Source: a virus. Taken from it: a stretch of DNA of 48,113 bases. The notes beneath the pieces were generated by a model. It saw only the letters and a program-made list of their open reading frames with translations, made no database searches and was not told where the DNA came from. Positions within the stretch are counted from its first letter, which is position 1. The number at the start of each line of letters is the position of its first letter. The position numbers and the translations under genes are program-made. This document shows, one piece after another, positions 1 through 7,819 of this stretch. Location: IMG/VR virus record IMGVR_UViG_3300028666_000046, positions 1-48,113 of that record, one strand, 5' to 3'.

Positions 1-219
1 CTGTGCAATTGTTGTACGAACCCCAGCTTCAGGAAATAGAGGTGCAACTGGACCAACTGGTCCAACTGGCTCTCAAGGTATTCAAGGTACAGTTGGAACT
101 GTTGGAACGAATGGTGTGACTGGGCCGACTGGACCGACAGGAAGTCAAGGAAACCAAGGAACAGCGGGCTCAAATGGATCGAACGGAAGTAATGGAGTTA
201 CAGGACCAACAGGGCCAAC
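1..219. repeat. Terminal redundancy of a circular genome (copy at 47895-48113)
   Basis: Bases 1-219 match 47895-48113 except at positions 58, 64, 67, 73 and 93. The last 126 bases are identical. The reading frame of the collagen-like gene starting at 46894 continues in phase through the join, so the simplest reading is a circular or circularly permuted genome whose assembly ends overlap. Four mismatches are silent third-codon changes and one (93) changes Val to Ala. The copy at the right end shares a stretch around CCGACAGGCTCACAAGG with an internal module near 47091-47117, so recombination between modules, mixed strains or misassembly could explain the differences. Confidence 0.9.
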
Positions 220-976
220 GGGTTCTCAAGGTTCTCAAGGAACTGCTGGAAGTAATGGAGCTCAGGGTGCAGTAGGACCAACAGGTCCCACAGGCTCACA
301 AGGTTCGCAGGGTACGGCTGGAACAAATGCTATATTAACTGGAGCGACTGGACCAACAGGAACTAATGGAGCTAACGGAACAACGGGACCGACAGGACCG
401 ACTGGAGCAGGAACAAATGGGGTAACAGGTCCAACGGGATCTCAATATCCTTTTCGTGGTCAGTGGCTAACTTCAACTGTTTATGCTTTAAATGATTGTA
501 TTTTTCAATCTGGAAATGCTTATGTTTGTATGACGGGGCATACTTCTGGAACTTTTGCTACTGATTTAGCTTCAAATGATTGGAGTATTATGGCTCAGAT
601 TGGACCCACTGGGCCAACTGGATCTTTTACATCGGGTTTAAGAACAGTGACGGCTACTTCGACAGGCCCAACTCCGACTCCAAACGCTGATACAACTGAC
701 GTTTATGAACTTTCAGCCATGACTGGAAATATTACAGTTGGAGTTCCTTCAGGATCTCCTGTGAACGGTCAAAATATGTGGTTTATGTTTACTTCGTCAA
801 ACGCAGCTACAGGAAGAACTATAGCTTGGTCGACTGCAACTGGAGGTTTTAAAGGTGCTCTTGTTGCTTTACCCGCAGCAGTTACCACTGGAAAGAATAC
901 GATTGCACAATTTATATATGGAAGCACAAATGCCCCTGCAAAATGGAGGCTGCTAACCATGCAGACAGGAGTCTAA
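2..976 (+). CDS. Collagen-like tail fibre, C-terminal part
   Basis: This open frame enters from the left edge and is the continuation of the gene at 46894; joined at the overlap the protein would have about 658 residues. It begins with Gly-X-Y triplets rich in GPT, GSQ and GSN, the pattern of collagen-like phage fibres and of Bacillus BclA-type proteins. Then follows a small aromatic module with W, Y, C and an HTSG motif, resembling carbohydrate-binding module family 5/12, one more GPTGPTG stretch, and a terminal beta-rich domain of about 105 residues. That last domain resembles the end of the protein at 18434-19150 (shared LPA..TTGK spacing and a closing KW..L). Probable role: trimeric receptor-binding fibre. 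The next gene starts 2 bases after the stop. Confidence 0.85.
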   Translation, partial: CAIVVRTPASGNRGATGPTGPTGSQGIQGTVGTVGTNGVTGPTGPTGSQGNQGTAGSNGSNGSNGVTGPTGPTGSQGSQGTAGSNGAQGAVGPTGPTGSQGSQGTAGTNAILTGATGPTGTNGANGTTGPTGPTGAGTNGVTGPTGSQYPFRGQWLTSTVYALNDCIFQSGNAYVCMTGHTSGTFATDLASNDWSIMAQIGPTGPTGSFTSGLRTVTATSTGPTPTPNADTTDVYELSAMTGNITVGVPSGSPVNGQNMWFMFTSSNAATGRTIAWSTATGGFKGALVALPAAVTTGKNTIAQFIYGSTNAPAKWRLLTMQTGV

Positions 977-977
977 T

Positions 978-2174
978 ATGCTTAGGCAATTAATTGCTAC
1001 CGATAATTTTAATAGAGCAAACAGTGCTTCTTTGGGAGCAAACTGGTCAAATGGTCCTACTTCAACTGGTTCTGGAAGTGCTTTAAAAATTTTAAGTAAT
1101 GCTGCATACAACGTAGGTACTTCTGATTGTGATGCCTTTTGGTCTGGAAGTGGGACTTTTACAAACGATCACTACTCAAAAGTTAGAATAAACACTCGTG
1201 AAACTTCATTTTTTAGTGGAGTTGTTGTTAGAGGGAGTGCAACCGATCAGGTTATGGGACAATATCAAGCTGACAACGGACAATTTCAAATTGTTTGGTA
1301 TAACGGAGCAACTTACACCCAAATTGGTGGAACATTGTTGGGAACAATTAATGTAGGAGACATTCTCGCTTTAGAAGCCATAGGAACTACATTCAATTTA
1401 TACTTAAATGATGTTTTGCTTATAACTGGAACGAATGGTTCAGCTCCTTCAACTGGAAAACCTGGTATTTTGGCTTCTGGTGCTACAGATTCGACTGATT
1501 CAGTTGATGACTGGGAGGGTGGAAGTATAATTTCTCCACTTACTGAAAACATAACAGACAACTTTGATGATAACAAAATTAACTTAGTTAAGTGGACTCC
1601 AAATATTATTATGTTCCCAATAATAGAGAGGAACACTCGTCTTGAAATAATTTGTACAGCAGGAAATATTGGAGACAGTTTTTTACAATCTAATAGCAAT
1701 TTTAACTTTACAAATTCGTCATTATTTATGAGATTATTTGATGGCGGAAATGTAAATCTTGCAAGTTATAGAGGATATATTTATTTAAAAATTGATGGAA
1801 ATAATTATCTGTTTTGGAAATTAAATTCAGGTTCAGCAAAAACAATTTCAGCAGGTTATTTGAGAACCGTTGATGCTGGAAACGAGCAAGTTGTTTTTTC
1901 AGTTGCTTACGATATAAATGTTCATCGCTGGGTTAGATTTAGAGAAAGTGGTGGAACTGTTTTTTGGGATTATGCGACTGCATATATTCCTAAAAGTTCT
2001 GACTGGATAAATGCTGGAAGTGTGGCAGATCCAATTACTATTACAGCTTTAAACATAACCTTAGAGGCTTTTACTTCCAGTAATGAAGCAACTACAACAA
2101 TTTTTAAAGTTGATAATTTAAACTGTATTCCTCCTATTCCTTTGCCCACTTTTGAGCACATCCAAAATAGCTAA
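978..2174 (+). CDS. Putative receptor-binding protein with two lectin-like domains
   Basis: The 398 aa protein starts in a TAATATG junction with the fibre gene, so the two are probably co-translated. Residues 1-180 begin with a DNFNRA...LGANW pattern typical of concanavalin/LamG-like jelly-roll modules in phage tail proteins and end at a DDWEGG motif. A second, related module begins with DNFDDNKI near residue 193 and runs to the C-terminus, ending in a similar strand (KVDNL). Jelly-rolls of this type bind or hydrolyse polysaccharide; no catalytic residues can be assigned from sequence alone. Position next to the collagen-like fibre favours host-surface recognition. Confidence 0.65.
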   Translation: MLRQLIATDNFNRANSASLGANWSNGPTSTGSGSALKILSNAAYNVGTSDCDAFWSGSGTFTNDHYSKVRINTRETSFFSGVVVRGSATDQVMGQYQADNGQFQIVWYNGATYTQIGGTLLGTINVGDILALEAIGTTFNLYLNDVLLITGTNGSAPSTGKPGILASGATDSTDSVDDWEGGSIISPLTENITDNFDDNKINLVKWTPNIIMFPIIERNTRLEIICTAGNIGDSFLQSNSNFNFTNSSLFMRLFDGGNVNLASYRGYIYLKIDGNNYLFWKLNSGSAKTISAGYLRTVDAGNEQVVFSVAYDINVHRWVRFRESGGTVFWDYATAYIPKSSDWINAGSVADPITITALNITLEAFTSSNEATTTIFKVDNLNCIPPIPLPTFEHIQNS

Positions 2175-2188
2175 AACTGTGCTATCAT
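2166..2188 (+). promoter_or_regulatory. Promoter with palindromic spacer for the GT2 gene
   Basis: The spacer AATAGCTAAAACTGTGC is followed by -10 TATCAT and then ATG five bases later. The spacer contains the palindrome TAGC...GTGCTA seen in other promoters here; the -35 (ATCCAA) is weak. The transcription start would fall at the start codon. Confidence 0.6.
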
Positions 2189-2193
2189 AAATT

Positions 2194-3090
2194 ATGAAAA
2201 TTTCAGCAGTTTTAATAGGTAAAAATGAATCTGCAATGCTTCCTCGTGTATTAGGATCTCTTCAGGGAATTGATGAAATAATTTATTGTGATACTGGGTC
2301 GACTGATAATTCAGTTGAGGTTGCTCACCGATATGTAAAACAAACTTATTTTTATCAATGGGACGATTCCTTCGCTAGAGCTAGAAATGCTGCCAAAACT
2401 CATGCCACAGGAGATTGGATTTTAAGTATCGACTGCGATGAAATCCTTCATTCTTTAAAAGATGTTTATGAAGCTGCTGAAATAGCAGAAAGTAATGGAA
2501 TTTTAGGAGTTGATGTAAAAATGATTCCTGAAACTGGTCCAGGTGGATTTCTTTTTCCTAGGTTGTTTAAAAACGATCCTCGAGTTTGGTGGGAAGGAAA
2601 TGTTCATAACCATTTATCTATTGCTGGGGAAGAAATTGGAGACGTAATGATTACCTATGGATATTCACCAGCTCACGATATAGATCCAGAGCGAAGTCTA
2701 AGAATTTTAGAGAAAGATGTTCTTGTTGATAAAAAAGGTGGTCGTGAAGTTTATTATTTGGGAAGAGAATATCTTTATCGTGCAAGGTATGAAGAGTGTG
2801 TACAAGTTTTGGGAAAATATGTTCAAACATCAGTTAATTTACCTGAAAAAGCTGATGCCTTTTTGTGTATGTCGAGAGCCTATTGGCAAATGAAAGATCA
2901 TCAGTCTGCTAGGGATGCTATTGTTCAGGCTTTAATAATTAACGCTAATTTTAAAGAAGCAATTTTATTTATGGCTGATTTAGCGGGAAAAGATAGTGGA
3001 AATGAAAGATGGGAAGCTAATGCTGCTCAGTGGTTAAAGATGGCTGAAACTGCTGATAATAGAGATGTTTTGTTTGTAAGAGCTGTTTGA
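2194..3090 (+). CDS. Family 2 glycosyltransferase with TPR-like tail
   Basis: The 298 aa protein has a GT-A fold N-terminus: KNES near residues 10-13, CDTGSTDNS at 32-40, FARARNAA near 60-67, and the metal-binding acidic motif SIDCDE at 78-83. These are hallmarks of the WaaE/KdtX-like branch of GT2, which transfers sugars from nucleotide-sugars. From about residue 185 it becomes helical with YYLGREYLYRARYEECV and later ALIINANFKEA, resembling tetratricopeptide repeats. It opens the sugar island and seems to have its own leaderless promoter. Donor and acceptor are unknown. Confidence 0.8.
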   Translation: MKISAVLIGKNESAMLPRVLGSLQGIDEIIYCDTGSTDNSVEVAHRYVKQTYFYQWDDSFARARNAAKTHATGDWILSIDCDEILHSLKDVYEAAEIAESNGILGVDVKMIPETGPGGFLFPRLFKNDPRVWWEGNVHNHLSIAGEEIGDVMITYGYSPAHDIDPERSLRILEKDVLVDKKGGREVYYLGREYLYRARYEECVQVLGKYVQTSVNLPEKADAFLCMSRAYWQMKDHQSARDAIVQALIINANFKEAILFMADLAGKDSGNERWEANAAQWLKMAETADNRDVLFVRAV

Positions 3091-3115
3091 CAAATAGCAG
3101 ACTTTGTGCTAAAAA
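3087..3115 (+). promoter_or_regulatory. Consensus promoter with operator-like spacer
   Basis: TTGACA, then a 17-base spacer AATAGCAGACTTTGTGC, then -10 TAAAAA. The palindrome TAGCAGACTTTGTGCTA overlaps spacer and -10. The expected start of transcription is at the ATG at 3121. Confidence 0.75.
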
Positions 3116-3120
3116 TAATT

Positions 3121-3657
3121 ATGACTCTTTTCATAGCAACCCACAATGATGATGAAGCTCTTTGGGGTGCTTTTACTCTTCTTCGAGAAAACCCAGTCGT
3201 CTTAATAGTCACTGATTCATGGATTCAATATAACCGTGGTGAAACTGCTTGCTCAGCAAATGCTAGATGGCAAGAAACTCTAAAAGCTATGGAGACTTTA
3301 GGATGTCCAGTTATTCGAGGAGGAATTCGTGATGATATTTTGAATGAATGGCACCTGAGAAATTTACTGGAAAAATTTCATGGATTTAACACTGTTTATG
3401 CTCCAGCTATTCAAGGCGGAAATAACCAACATGATTTAGTCGGAAAAGTTTGCGATGATCTTTTTAAGGAAAAGTGTAAGCATTACACGGCCTACACAAA
3501 AGAAGAAACTTATACCAAAGGAAATATAGAAATTAAACCCAGTGAACAAGAGTTGGCTTTAAAAGATAAAGCTCTTGCTTGTTATAAATCTCAGCTTGGA
3601 AATACCAACAAAGCCTATTTTGAGGCTGTGAAAGGAAAATCAGAGTGGTTCATTTAA
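3121..3657 (+). CDS. PIG-L/LmbE-family deacetylase
   Basis: The protein (178 aa from the ATG at 3121) begins MTLFIATHNDDE; the HNDDE motif matches the zinc-binding (H)P(D)DE signature of PIG-L/LmbE N-acetylglucosamine deacetylases. A later NQHDLVG segment (about residue 104) could supply the further metal-ligand histidine. An upstream GTG at 3106 would add five residues but lies inside the promoter, so 3121 is preferred. Family members remove N-acetyl groups from GlcNAc-containing glycans or conjugates, consistent with the neighbouring transferases. It is shorter than typical members (about 220-250 aa). The end overlaps the next gene by 13 bases. Confidence 0.7.
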   Translation: MTLFIATHNDDEALWGAFTLLRENPVVLIVTDSWIQYNRGETACSANARWQETLKAMETLGCPVIRGGIRDDILNEWHLRNLLEKFHGFNTVYAPAIQGGNNQHDLVGKVCDDLFKEKCKHYTAYTKEETYTKGNIEIKPSEQELALKDKALACYKSQLGNTNKAYFEAVKGKSEWFI

Positions 3658-4343
3658 TAGTAGGTTATGGGGAAGTAGGTCAGGGACTTGATAAAGTTTT
3701 GGGCGGAAATTCTTTGGTAGTAGATCCAGATAAAGGCTTTATGGGAGTTAATCCAAAAGGAGAAGAGCCTAACGTAGTTCATATTTGTATTCCTCCAATA
3801 GAAGATTTTGACGAAGTTGTTAATAGATATAAAAAACCAGGCGTTTTAATAATTGTTCATTCCTCTGTGGCTGTTGGAACTTGTGACCGTTTGGGAGTAG
3901 TCCACTCACCTATTAGAGGAGTTCATCCTAATATGGCTGAAGGAATTCAAACTTTCGTTAAATATTTTGGTGGAAAAGATGCTGAAAAAGCTGCAAACAT
4001 TTTCAGTGAGTTAGGTTTAATAGTTAAAGTTTTTCCAGAGGCAAGAACAACTGAGGCATTAAAACTTTGGGATACTACTCAATATGGATTTTTGATTATG
4101 TTAGAGAAATACGTTCACAAATGGTGTGAAGATAATGCTATTGATTTTGATGCAATTTACACTGAAGCTAATCGAGACTATAACGAAGGGTACCGAGCTC
4201 TTGGAAGGCCTGAAGTTGTCAGACCTTATTTGAAACATTATCCAGGAAAAATTGGTGGACATTGTGTCGTTCCTAACGGAAAACTTCTCGATAACGATGT
4301 TGATTTTGATGAGATGGTAGAAGAAATAGAAAATGCTAAATAA
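3645..4343 (+). CDS. Compact UDP-sugar dehydrogenase-like protein
   Basis: The 232 aa protein starts with a Rossmann loop GYGEVG (residues 7-12), has SSVAVGT after the third strand, a helical block with KLWDTTQYGF, and near residue 204 GKIGGHCVVPN, which resembles the catalytic-Cys motif GGHC of UDP-glucose/UDP-ManNAc dehydrogenases. Normal members have about 420 residues and a C-terminal domain; that domain is absent here. The start is GTG with an AAAGGA upstream, inside the preceding gene. It may oxidise a nucleotide sugar or be a related NAD-dependent enzyme; the small size makes the exact reaction uncertain. Confidence 0.6.
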   Translation: MVHLIVGYGEVGQGLDKVLGGNSLVVDPDKGFMGVNPKGEEPNVVHICIPPIEDFDEVVNRYKKPGVLIIVHSSVAVGTCDRLGVVHSPIRGVHPNMAEGIQTFVKYFGGKDAEKAANIFSELGLIVKVFPEARTTEALKLWDTTQYGFLIMLEKYVHKWCEDNAIDFDAIYTEANRDYNEGYRALGRPEVVRPYLKHYPGKIGGHCVVPNGKLLDNDVDFDEMVEEIENAK

Positions 4344-5172
4344 AACTTTTGTTATTACTGAGTTTGGAAGCCCATTTTCTTGGACTCAAAAATATATTGA
4401 TAATGTTCAAAGATTGGGAGAGTTTGGTTGGCATTGGAAAATTTTTACTCCAAATAAATATGAATCAAAAGGTAATGTGGAAATAGTTCATACGACTGCT
4501 GAAGAATTTGCAGATTTAGTAGAAAAGAAACTAGCTATTAAACCTCAAATGTTTATTACTCCCGAAGGAGTTCCTTCCGTACACGTTACAGATTTCTATG
4601 TTTTTACGGGTAAAATCTTTGAGGATTACTTAGTTAATGTGGATTATTGGGGAATTACAAATATGGATATTGTTTACGGGAGACTTGAACATTTTTTGAC
4701 AGATAATACTTTAGAAAAATTTGATATTTGGACTGATGATGTAGATGCTTTTGGACAAGGATTAATTAATGGAATTTTTTCTCTTTGGGCAAATACAGAT
4801 AAAGTAAATAATTTATGCCTTAGAATTCCAAACTGGCAAGCAAAAATTGCTCAAGATCCATGTCCAAAATGTATGGGTATTAAAGATGCTGGACATACTC
4901 TTTATGGAACTGACGAAATAGACATGGTGCCTATAACTCAAAACGCACATCTCAAAAATCAAATTATGTTAGGATGTCCAAAATATTATCCAATGCACAG
5001 TTACGATAGACTTGAACAACACGTTCCTGATGTTAAATTAGAAATTCAAAATGATGGATCTCTCTGGGAAAAATTTGCTGATACTAATCCTCATGGAGTT
5101 CCTTTTGCAGCTCGAGAAATTGCATACTTTCATTTTATAAAAACTAAAGAATGGCCAAAATGTCTAAAATAA
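4333..5172 (+). CDS. DUF6625-type putative glycosyltransferase
   Basis: This 279 aa protein overlaps the previous gene by 11 bases. It shows the layout I associate with DUF6625: an opening strand with FVITEFGSPFSW, the segment TAEEFADLVEKKL, then KIFEDYLVNVDYWGITNMDIVYG with an acidic DIVYG core, then LEKFDIWTDD and an NGIFSLWANTDKVN block. The family sits in glycan clusters and is regarded as glycosyltransferase-like, so a role in building the same glycan as its neighbours is likely. No membrane segment is visible. The call rests on pattern memory, not on a search. Confidence 0.6.
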   Translation: MLNKTFVITEFGSPFSWTQKYIDNVQRLGEFGWHWKIFTPNKYESKGNVEIVHTTAEEFADLVEKKLAIKPQMFITPEGVPSVHVTDFYVFTGKIFEDYLVNVDYWGITNMDIVYGRLEHFLTDNTLEKFDIWTDDVDAFGQGLINGIFSLWANTDKVNNLCLRIPNWQAKIAQDPCPKCMGIKDAGHTLYGTDEIDMVPITQNAHLKNQIMLGCPKYYPMHSYDRLEQHVPDVKLEIQNDGSLWEKFADTNPHGVPFAAREIAYFHFIKTKEWPKCLK

Positions 5173-5903
5173 TTTCTTTAACTGGTAGAAATGGTTTTTT
5201 TGGGAAGACCTTAAAACCAAAACTTGAGGCAATGGGATACACTGTTTATAACAGTCTGGTTCCTGAGGCTTCTCATGCTTTTCTTTTTGGTGCAGTTTCC
5301 TCACATGAACAATTCAAGTTAAATCCAGATCAATGTTGGGAAGACACAATTTCTACTTTTATAAGGTCAGTTCAATTTTGTAGAGATCATAATATTCGTC
5401 TAGTTTATCCTTCTAGTATTACAGTTAAAACTAAGGAATCTTCTTATGCTCATTGTAAAGCTGCTTTAGAAGAAATTCAGGCTGGATATAATATTGATTC
5501 AGTGGGACTTAGAATTGTAGCTGGTTATGGTCCTAATGAATCTCACAAAGGTTATTATGCAAGTGTTTTATATAAATTTTGTAAAGATATTAAAGCAGGA
5601 ATCCAACCTGTTATTTGGGGGGATGGAAGTCAAACTAGAGATTTTATTTACCAGGATGATGCAGCTGACTGGATAATTAAATATGGATTTAATTCAAAAA
5701 ATAAGATTGAAGAAATTGGAACTGGTATTAATACAAGTTTTACTCACCTCATTGATATGATAAATAAAGTCAATGGAAGTGACATTCAGCCTGTATTTGT
5801 GGATAGACCTGCCACTTATGTTCAGAATAGTTTCTGCGATCATTCTGTGGCGTCTAGCACCTCTTTAGAAGAGGGAATTAGAAAGACTCTTGAATCACTA
5901 TGA
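5151..5903 (+). CDS. NAD-dependent nucleotide-sugar epimerase/dehydratase (extended SDR)
   Basis: The 250 aa protein has the extended SDR signature: TGRNGFFG (residues 11-18) for NAD(P) binding, PSS at 87-89 giving the catalytic Ser, and Y99-x3-K103 (YAHCK) as the catalytic pair, followed by AGYGPNE and RDFIYQDDAADW typical of GalE/RmlB/GMD relatives. It lacks part of the usual C-terminal substrate domain (typical length 310-340). An alternative ATG at 5160 starts three residues later. It overlaps the genes on both sides, so it is in the operon. Likely job: making a modified nucleotide sugar. Confidence 0.8.
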   Translation: MAKMSKIISLTGRNGFFGKTLKPKLEAMGYTVYNSLVPEASHAFLFGAVSSHEQFKLNPDQCWEDTISTFIRSVQFCRDHNIRLVYPSSITVKTKESSYAHCKAALEEIQAGYNIDSVGLRIVAGYGPNESHKGYYASVLYKFCKDIKAGIQPVIWGDGSQTRDFIYQDDAADWIIKYGFNSKNKIEEIGTGINTSFTHLIDMINKVNGSDIQPVFVDRPATYVQNSFCDHSVASSTSLEEGIRKTLESL

Positions 5904-6997
5904 TAGTAAAAGATTATTGGAATGAAAGGTATGCAGAAGGAGGAAACTCTGGGTATGGTTCTTATGGAACCCAACTTCAAAAGAAACTCGATTGGCTTTC
6001 AGCTCTTCCTATTGAAACAATAACTGAGGTTGGTTGTGGTGACTTCCACTTTGGAGAAAATCTTCTCGCAAGATATCCAGATGCTCATTATTGCGGTCTT
6101 GATATTTCTGATGTAATTATTGCTAAAAATAAAGAGTTGCATCCGACTTTTAATTTTCAAGTTTTTCAAGGACAAATTCCACCAGCTGATTTACTTATGT
6201 GTGTAGACGTTCTTTTCCATATTGTTGACGAAAATGAATACGAAGCTATGCTTGATGGACTTCAAAGTGCCAGTTGGAAATATCTTGCAGTTACAGCCTA
6301 TGAGAGAGACGAACCAGATGTAAGTCCTCACTTAAATATTAAGAAGTTTGACTATAAAAGATTTGGTGAACCTGTTATTAGAGAAGTTGTCGAAGAAGAT
6401 GGTCAACTTTATTTTTATTTATTTAAAAAACCAGAGACATTCGATTGGTCAAAAGTTTCTTGCTGCTTAAACACTAAGGAAGATATTTACCCTGAAGAAG
6501 TTTTGAATTATTTAAACAAGGTTGGCTTTGGAGAAATTTTAATAAAAACTCACTCTGATTCTCCTTATTGTAAATACGAGATGATTACTAAAGCGAAGTA
6601 CGAAACGATTTATTATCAAGATGACGATGCTATTTGTCCTATTCAAATTTTGGCTAACAACTACCAACAAGACAAGATAAATGTTTTGATGAAACCTTCC
6701 CATTTTGAATCTTATAAGGATCGAAGAATGACAATGGGGCTTGGTTGGGGTTGTTTATTTGAAAAATCGTTTTTGAATGAACTTAAAAAATATGTTGAAA
6801 AATACGGGGAAGACGATTTAATGAGAAGAGACACTGAAAAACTTTTAACTCACTTAGTTGGACGTGAGAAGCAGAACAGAATTTCAGCTCCTATCCAAGA
6901 TCTCCCAAATGCTATGGCACCTGGAAGAATTTCAATGCAACCAGAGCATTATTCCAACATGGATTTGATCGAAGAAAGGTGTAAGATTTTACTATGA
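5900..6997 (+). CDS. Methyltransferase fused to a glycosyltransferase-like domain
   Basis: The start shares an ATGA overlap with the SDR gene. Residues 1-175 form a class I SAM-dependent methyltransferase: EVGCGD at 43-48 (motif I), GLDIS at 66-70, and a DLLMCVDVLFHI strand. From about residue 185 a different domain begins, with YYQDDDAICP around 239-247, an acidic DDD resembling the metal site of GT-A transferases, and later MTMGLGWGCLFEKSFL. The protein could both methylate and transfer sugars. The fusion is well supported by one uninterrupted frame; the second domain's activity is inferred. Confidence 0.65.
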   Translation: MIVKDYWNERYAEGGNSGYGSYGTQLQKKLDWLSALPIETITEVGCGDFHFGENLLARYPDAHYCGLDISDVIIAKNKELHPTFNFQVFQGQIPPADLLMCVDVLFHIVDENEYEAMLDGLQSASWKYLAVTAYERDEPDVSPHLNIKKFDYKRFGEPVIREVVEEDGQLYFYLFKKPETFDWSKVSCCLNTKEDIYPEEVLNYLNKVGFGEILIKTHSDSPYCKYEMITKAKYETIYYQDDDAICPIQILANNYQQDKINVLMKPSHFESYKDRRMTMGLGWGCLFEKSFLNELKKYVEKYGEDDLMRRDTEKLLTHLVGREKQNRISAPIQDLPNAMAPGRISMQPEHYSNMDLIEERCKILL

Positions 6998-7389
6998 TAC
7001 AAAGAGTTCGAGATGTTGTTAGAAATATAAGGCCACAAGAGACAATCTCTTATGAAGAGTGGCAAGATATTATGGATCGCTTTGCTAGAGCTACTCAGTT
7101 TTTGGATGAGAAAAATCCTATTTATATAACCTTTCAAGAAGATCTTAAAAATGCTGAAAACATTGTTTTGGAAAATAGAATTCATGAAGTCCAAGAAGTA
7201 AAGACAATTACTAAGGCTTTTAAAAAGATTTTTCTTACTCCTCGTGAAGAGCAACTAAATGAACTTGTCGGACAGGTAAAGTACCTCCGTGGAATTTTAG
7301 CTGAAATAAATTCTTGGATTACTAGAAAAGAAGAACTTGAAAAACAGGAAGCTGACGGAAGAATTACAATAGATCGAGATGGCAGATAA
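6994..7389 (+). CDS. Hypothetical helical protein
   Basis: 131 aa, ATGA overlap with the preceding gene. Mostly charged and helical with heptad-like stretches (LNELVGQVKYLRGILAEI, then EELEKQEA), suggesting a coiled coil. No known family recognised. It links the sugar island to the capsid genes and could be either a glycan accessory or a small virion protein. Confidence 0.6.
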   Translation: MIQRVRDVVRNIRPQETISYEEWQDIMDRFARATQFLDEKNPIYITFQEDLKNAENIVLENRIHEVQEVKTITKAFKKIFLTPREEQLNELVGQVKYLRGILAEINSWITRKEELEKQEADGRITIDRDGR

Positions 7390-7696
7390 ATTTACTAAAC
7401 CACTTAATCAATGGGTAGAAGAAGAAACTCCAATTCAAAAAAGAACTTTTGATCCAGAGAGCAGAAGGTTTATTACTACAACTGAAATTCAAAAGACCAA
7501 GACAATTTATTATGATGTTCCTAAGGTAAAACTTCGATGCCAAGCTGGTACTCACGTTTTCAAAGTTCTCGATAAACATAAATATCTCTTCAAATGTATC
7601 AATTGTCCCTTTATAAGAAAGGTTTATCCGACTACCTACAAGTTCGATGAAAAAACAGGCTTTTTAACCCACATCCTCACGGGAACTCGTGTGTAA
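7379..7696 (+). CDS. Hypothetical zinc-ribbon-like protein
   Basis: 105 aa, overlapping the preceding gene by 11 bases. The C-terminal half has one Cys and one His (RCQAGTHVF) followed about 20 residues later by KCINCPF, a C-x4-H...C-x2-C arrangement that could hold zinc. Genes of this size with a zinc ribbon often lie just before phage scaffold genes, but the function is unknown. Confidence 0.6.
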   Translation: MADKFTKPLNQWVEEETPIQKRTFDPESRRFITTTEIQKTKTIYYDVPKVKLRCQAGTHVFKVLDKHKYLFKCINCPFIRKVYPTTYKFDEKTGFLTHILTGTRV

Positions 7697-7699
7697 ACA

Positions 7700-7819
7700 T
7701 TACATTTCTGCAAAGACTCTGTTATTATAAAAATAAGAGTTCAATAAGAGCCCGCAAGCCTTAAAGACCAAACCTTCGGAGGGCGACCTTCGTTAAAAAC
7801 ATCGTTAAAGGGAGGTGAA
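7700..7819 (+). promoter_or_regulatory. Promoter and structured leader before the scaffold gene
   Basis: A -10 TATTAT at 7723-7728 follows a TCTGTTA half-site of the recurring promoter palindrome; the -35 is weak. About 85 bases of leader follow. ACCTTC near 7782 can pair with GGAGGT in the Shine-Dalgarno (7811-7817), and a CGTTAAA repeat lies between, so translation may be tuned by folding. Confidence 0.4.
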
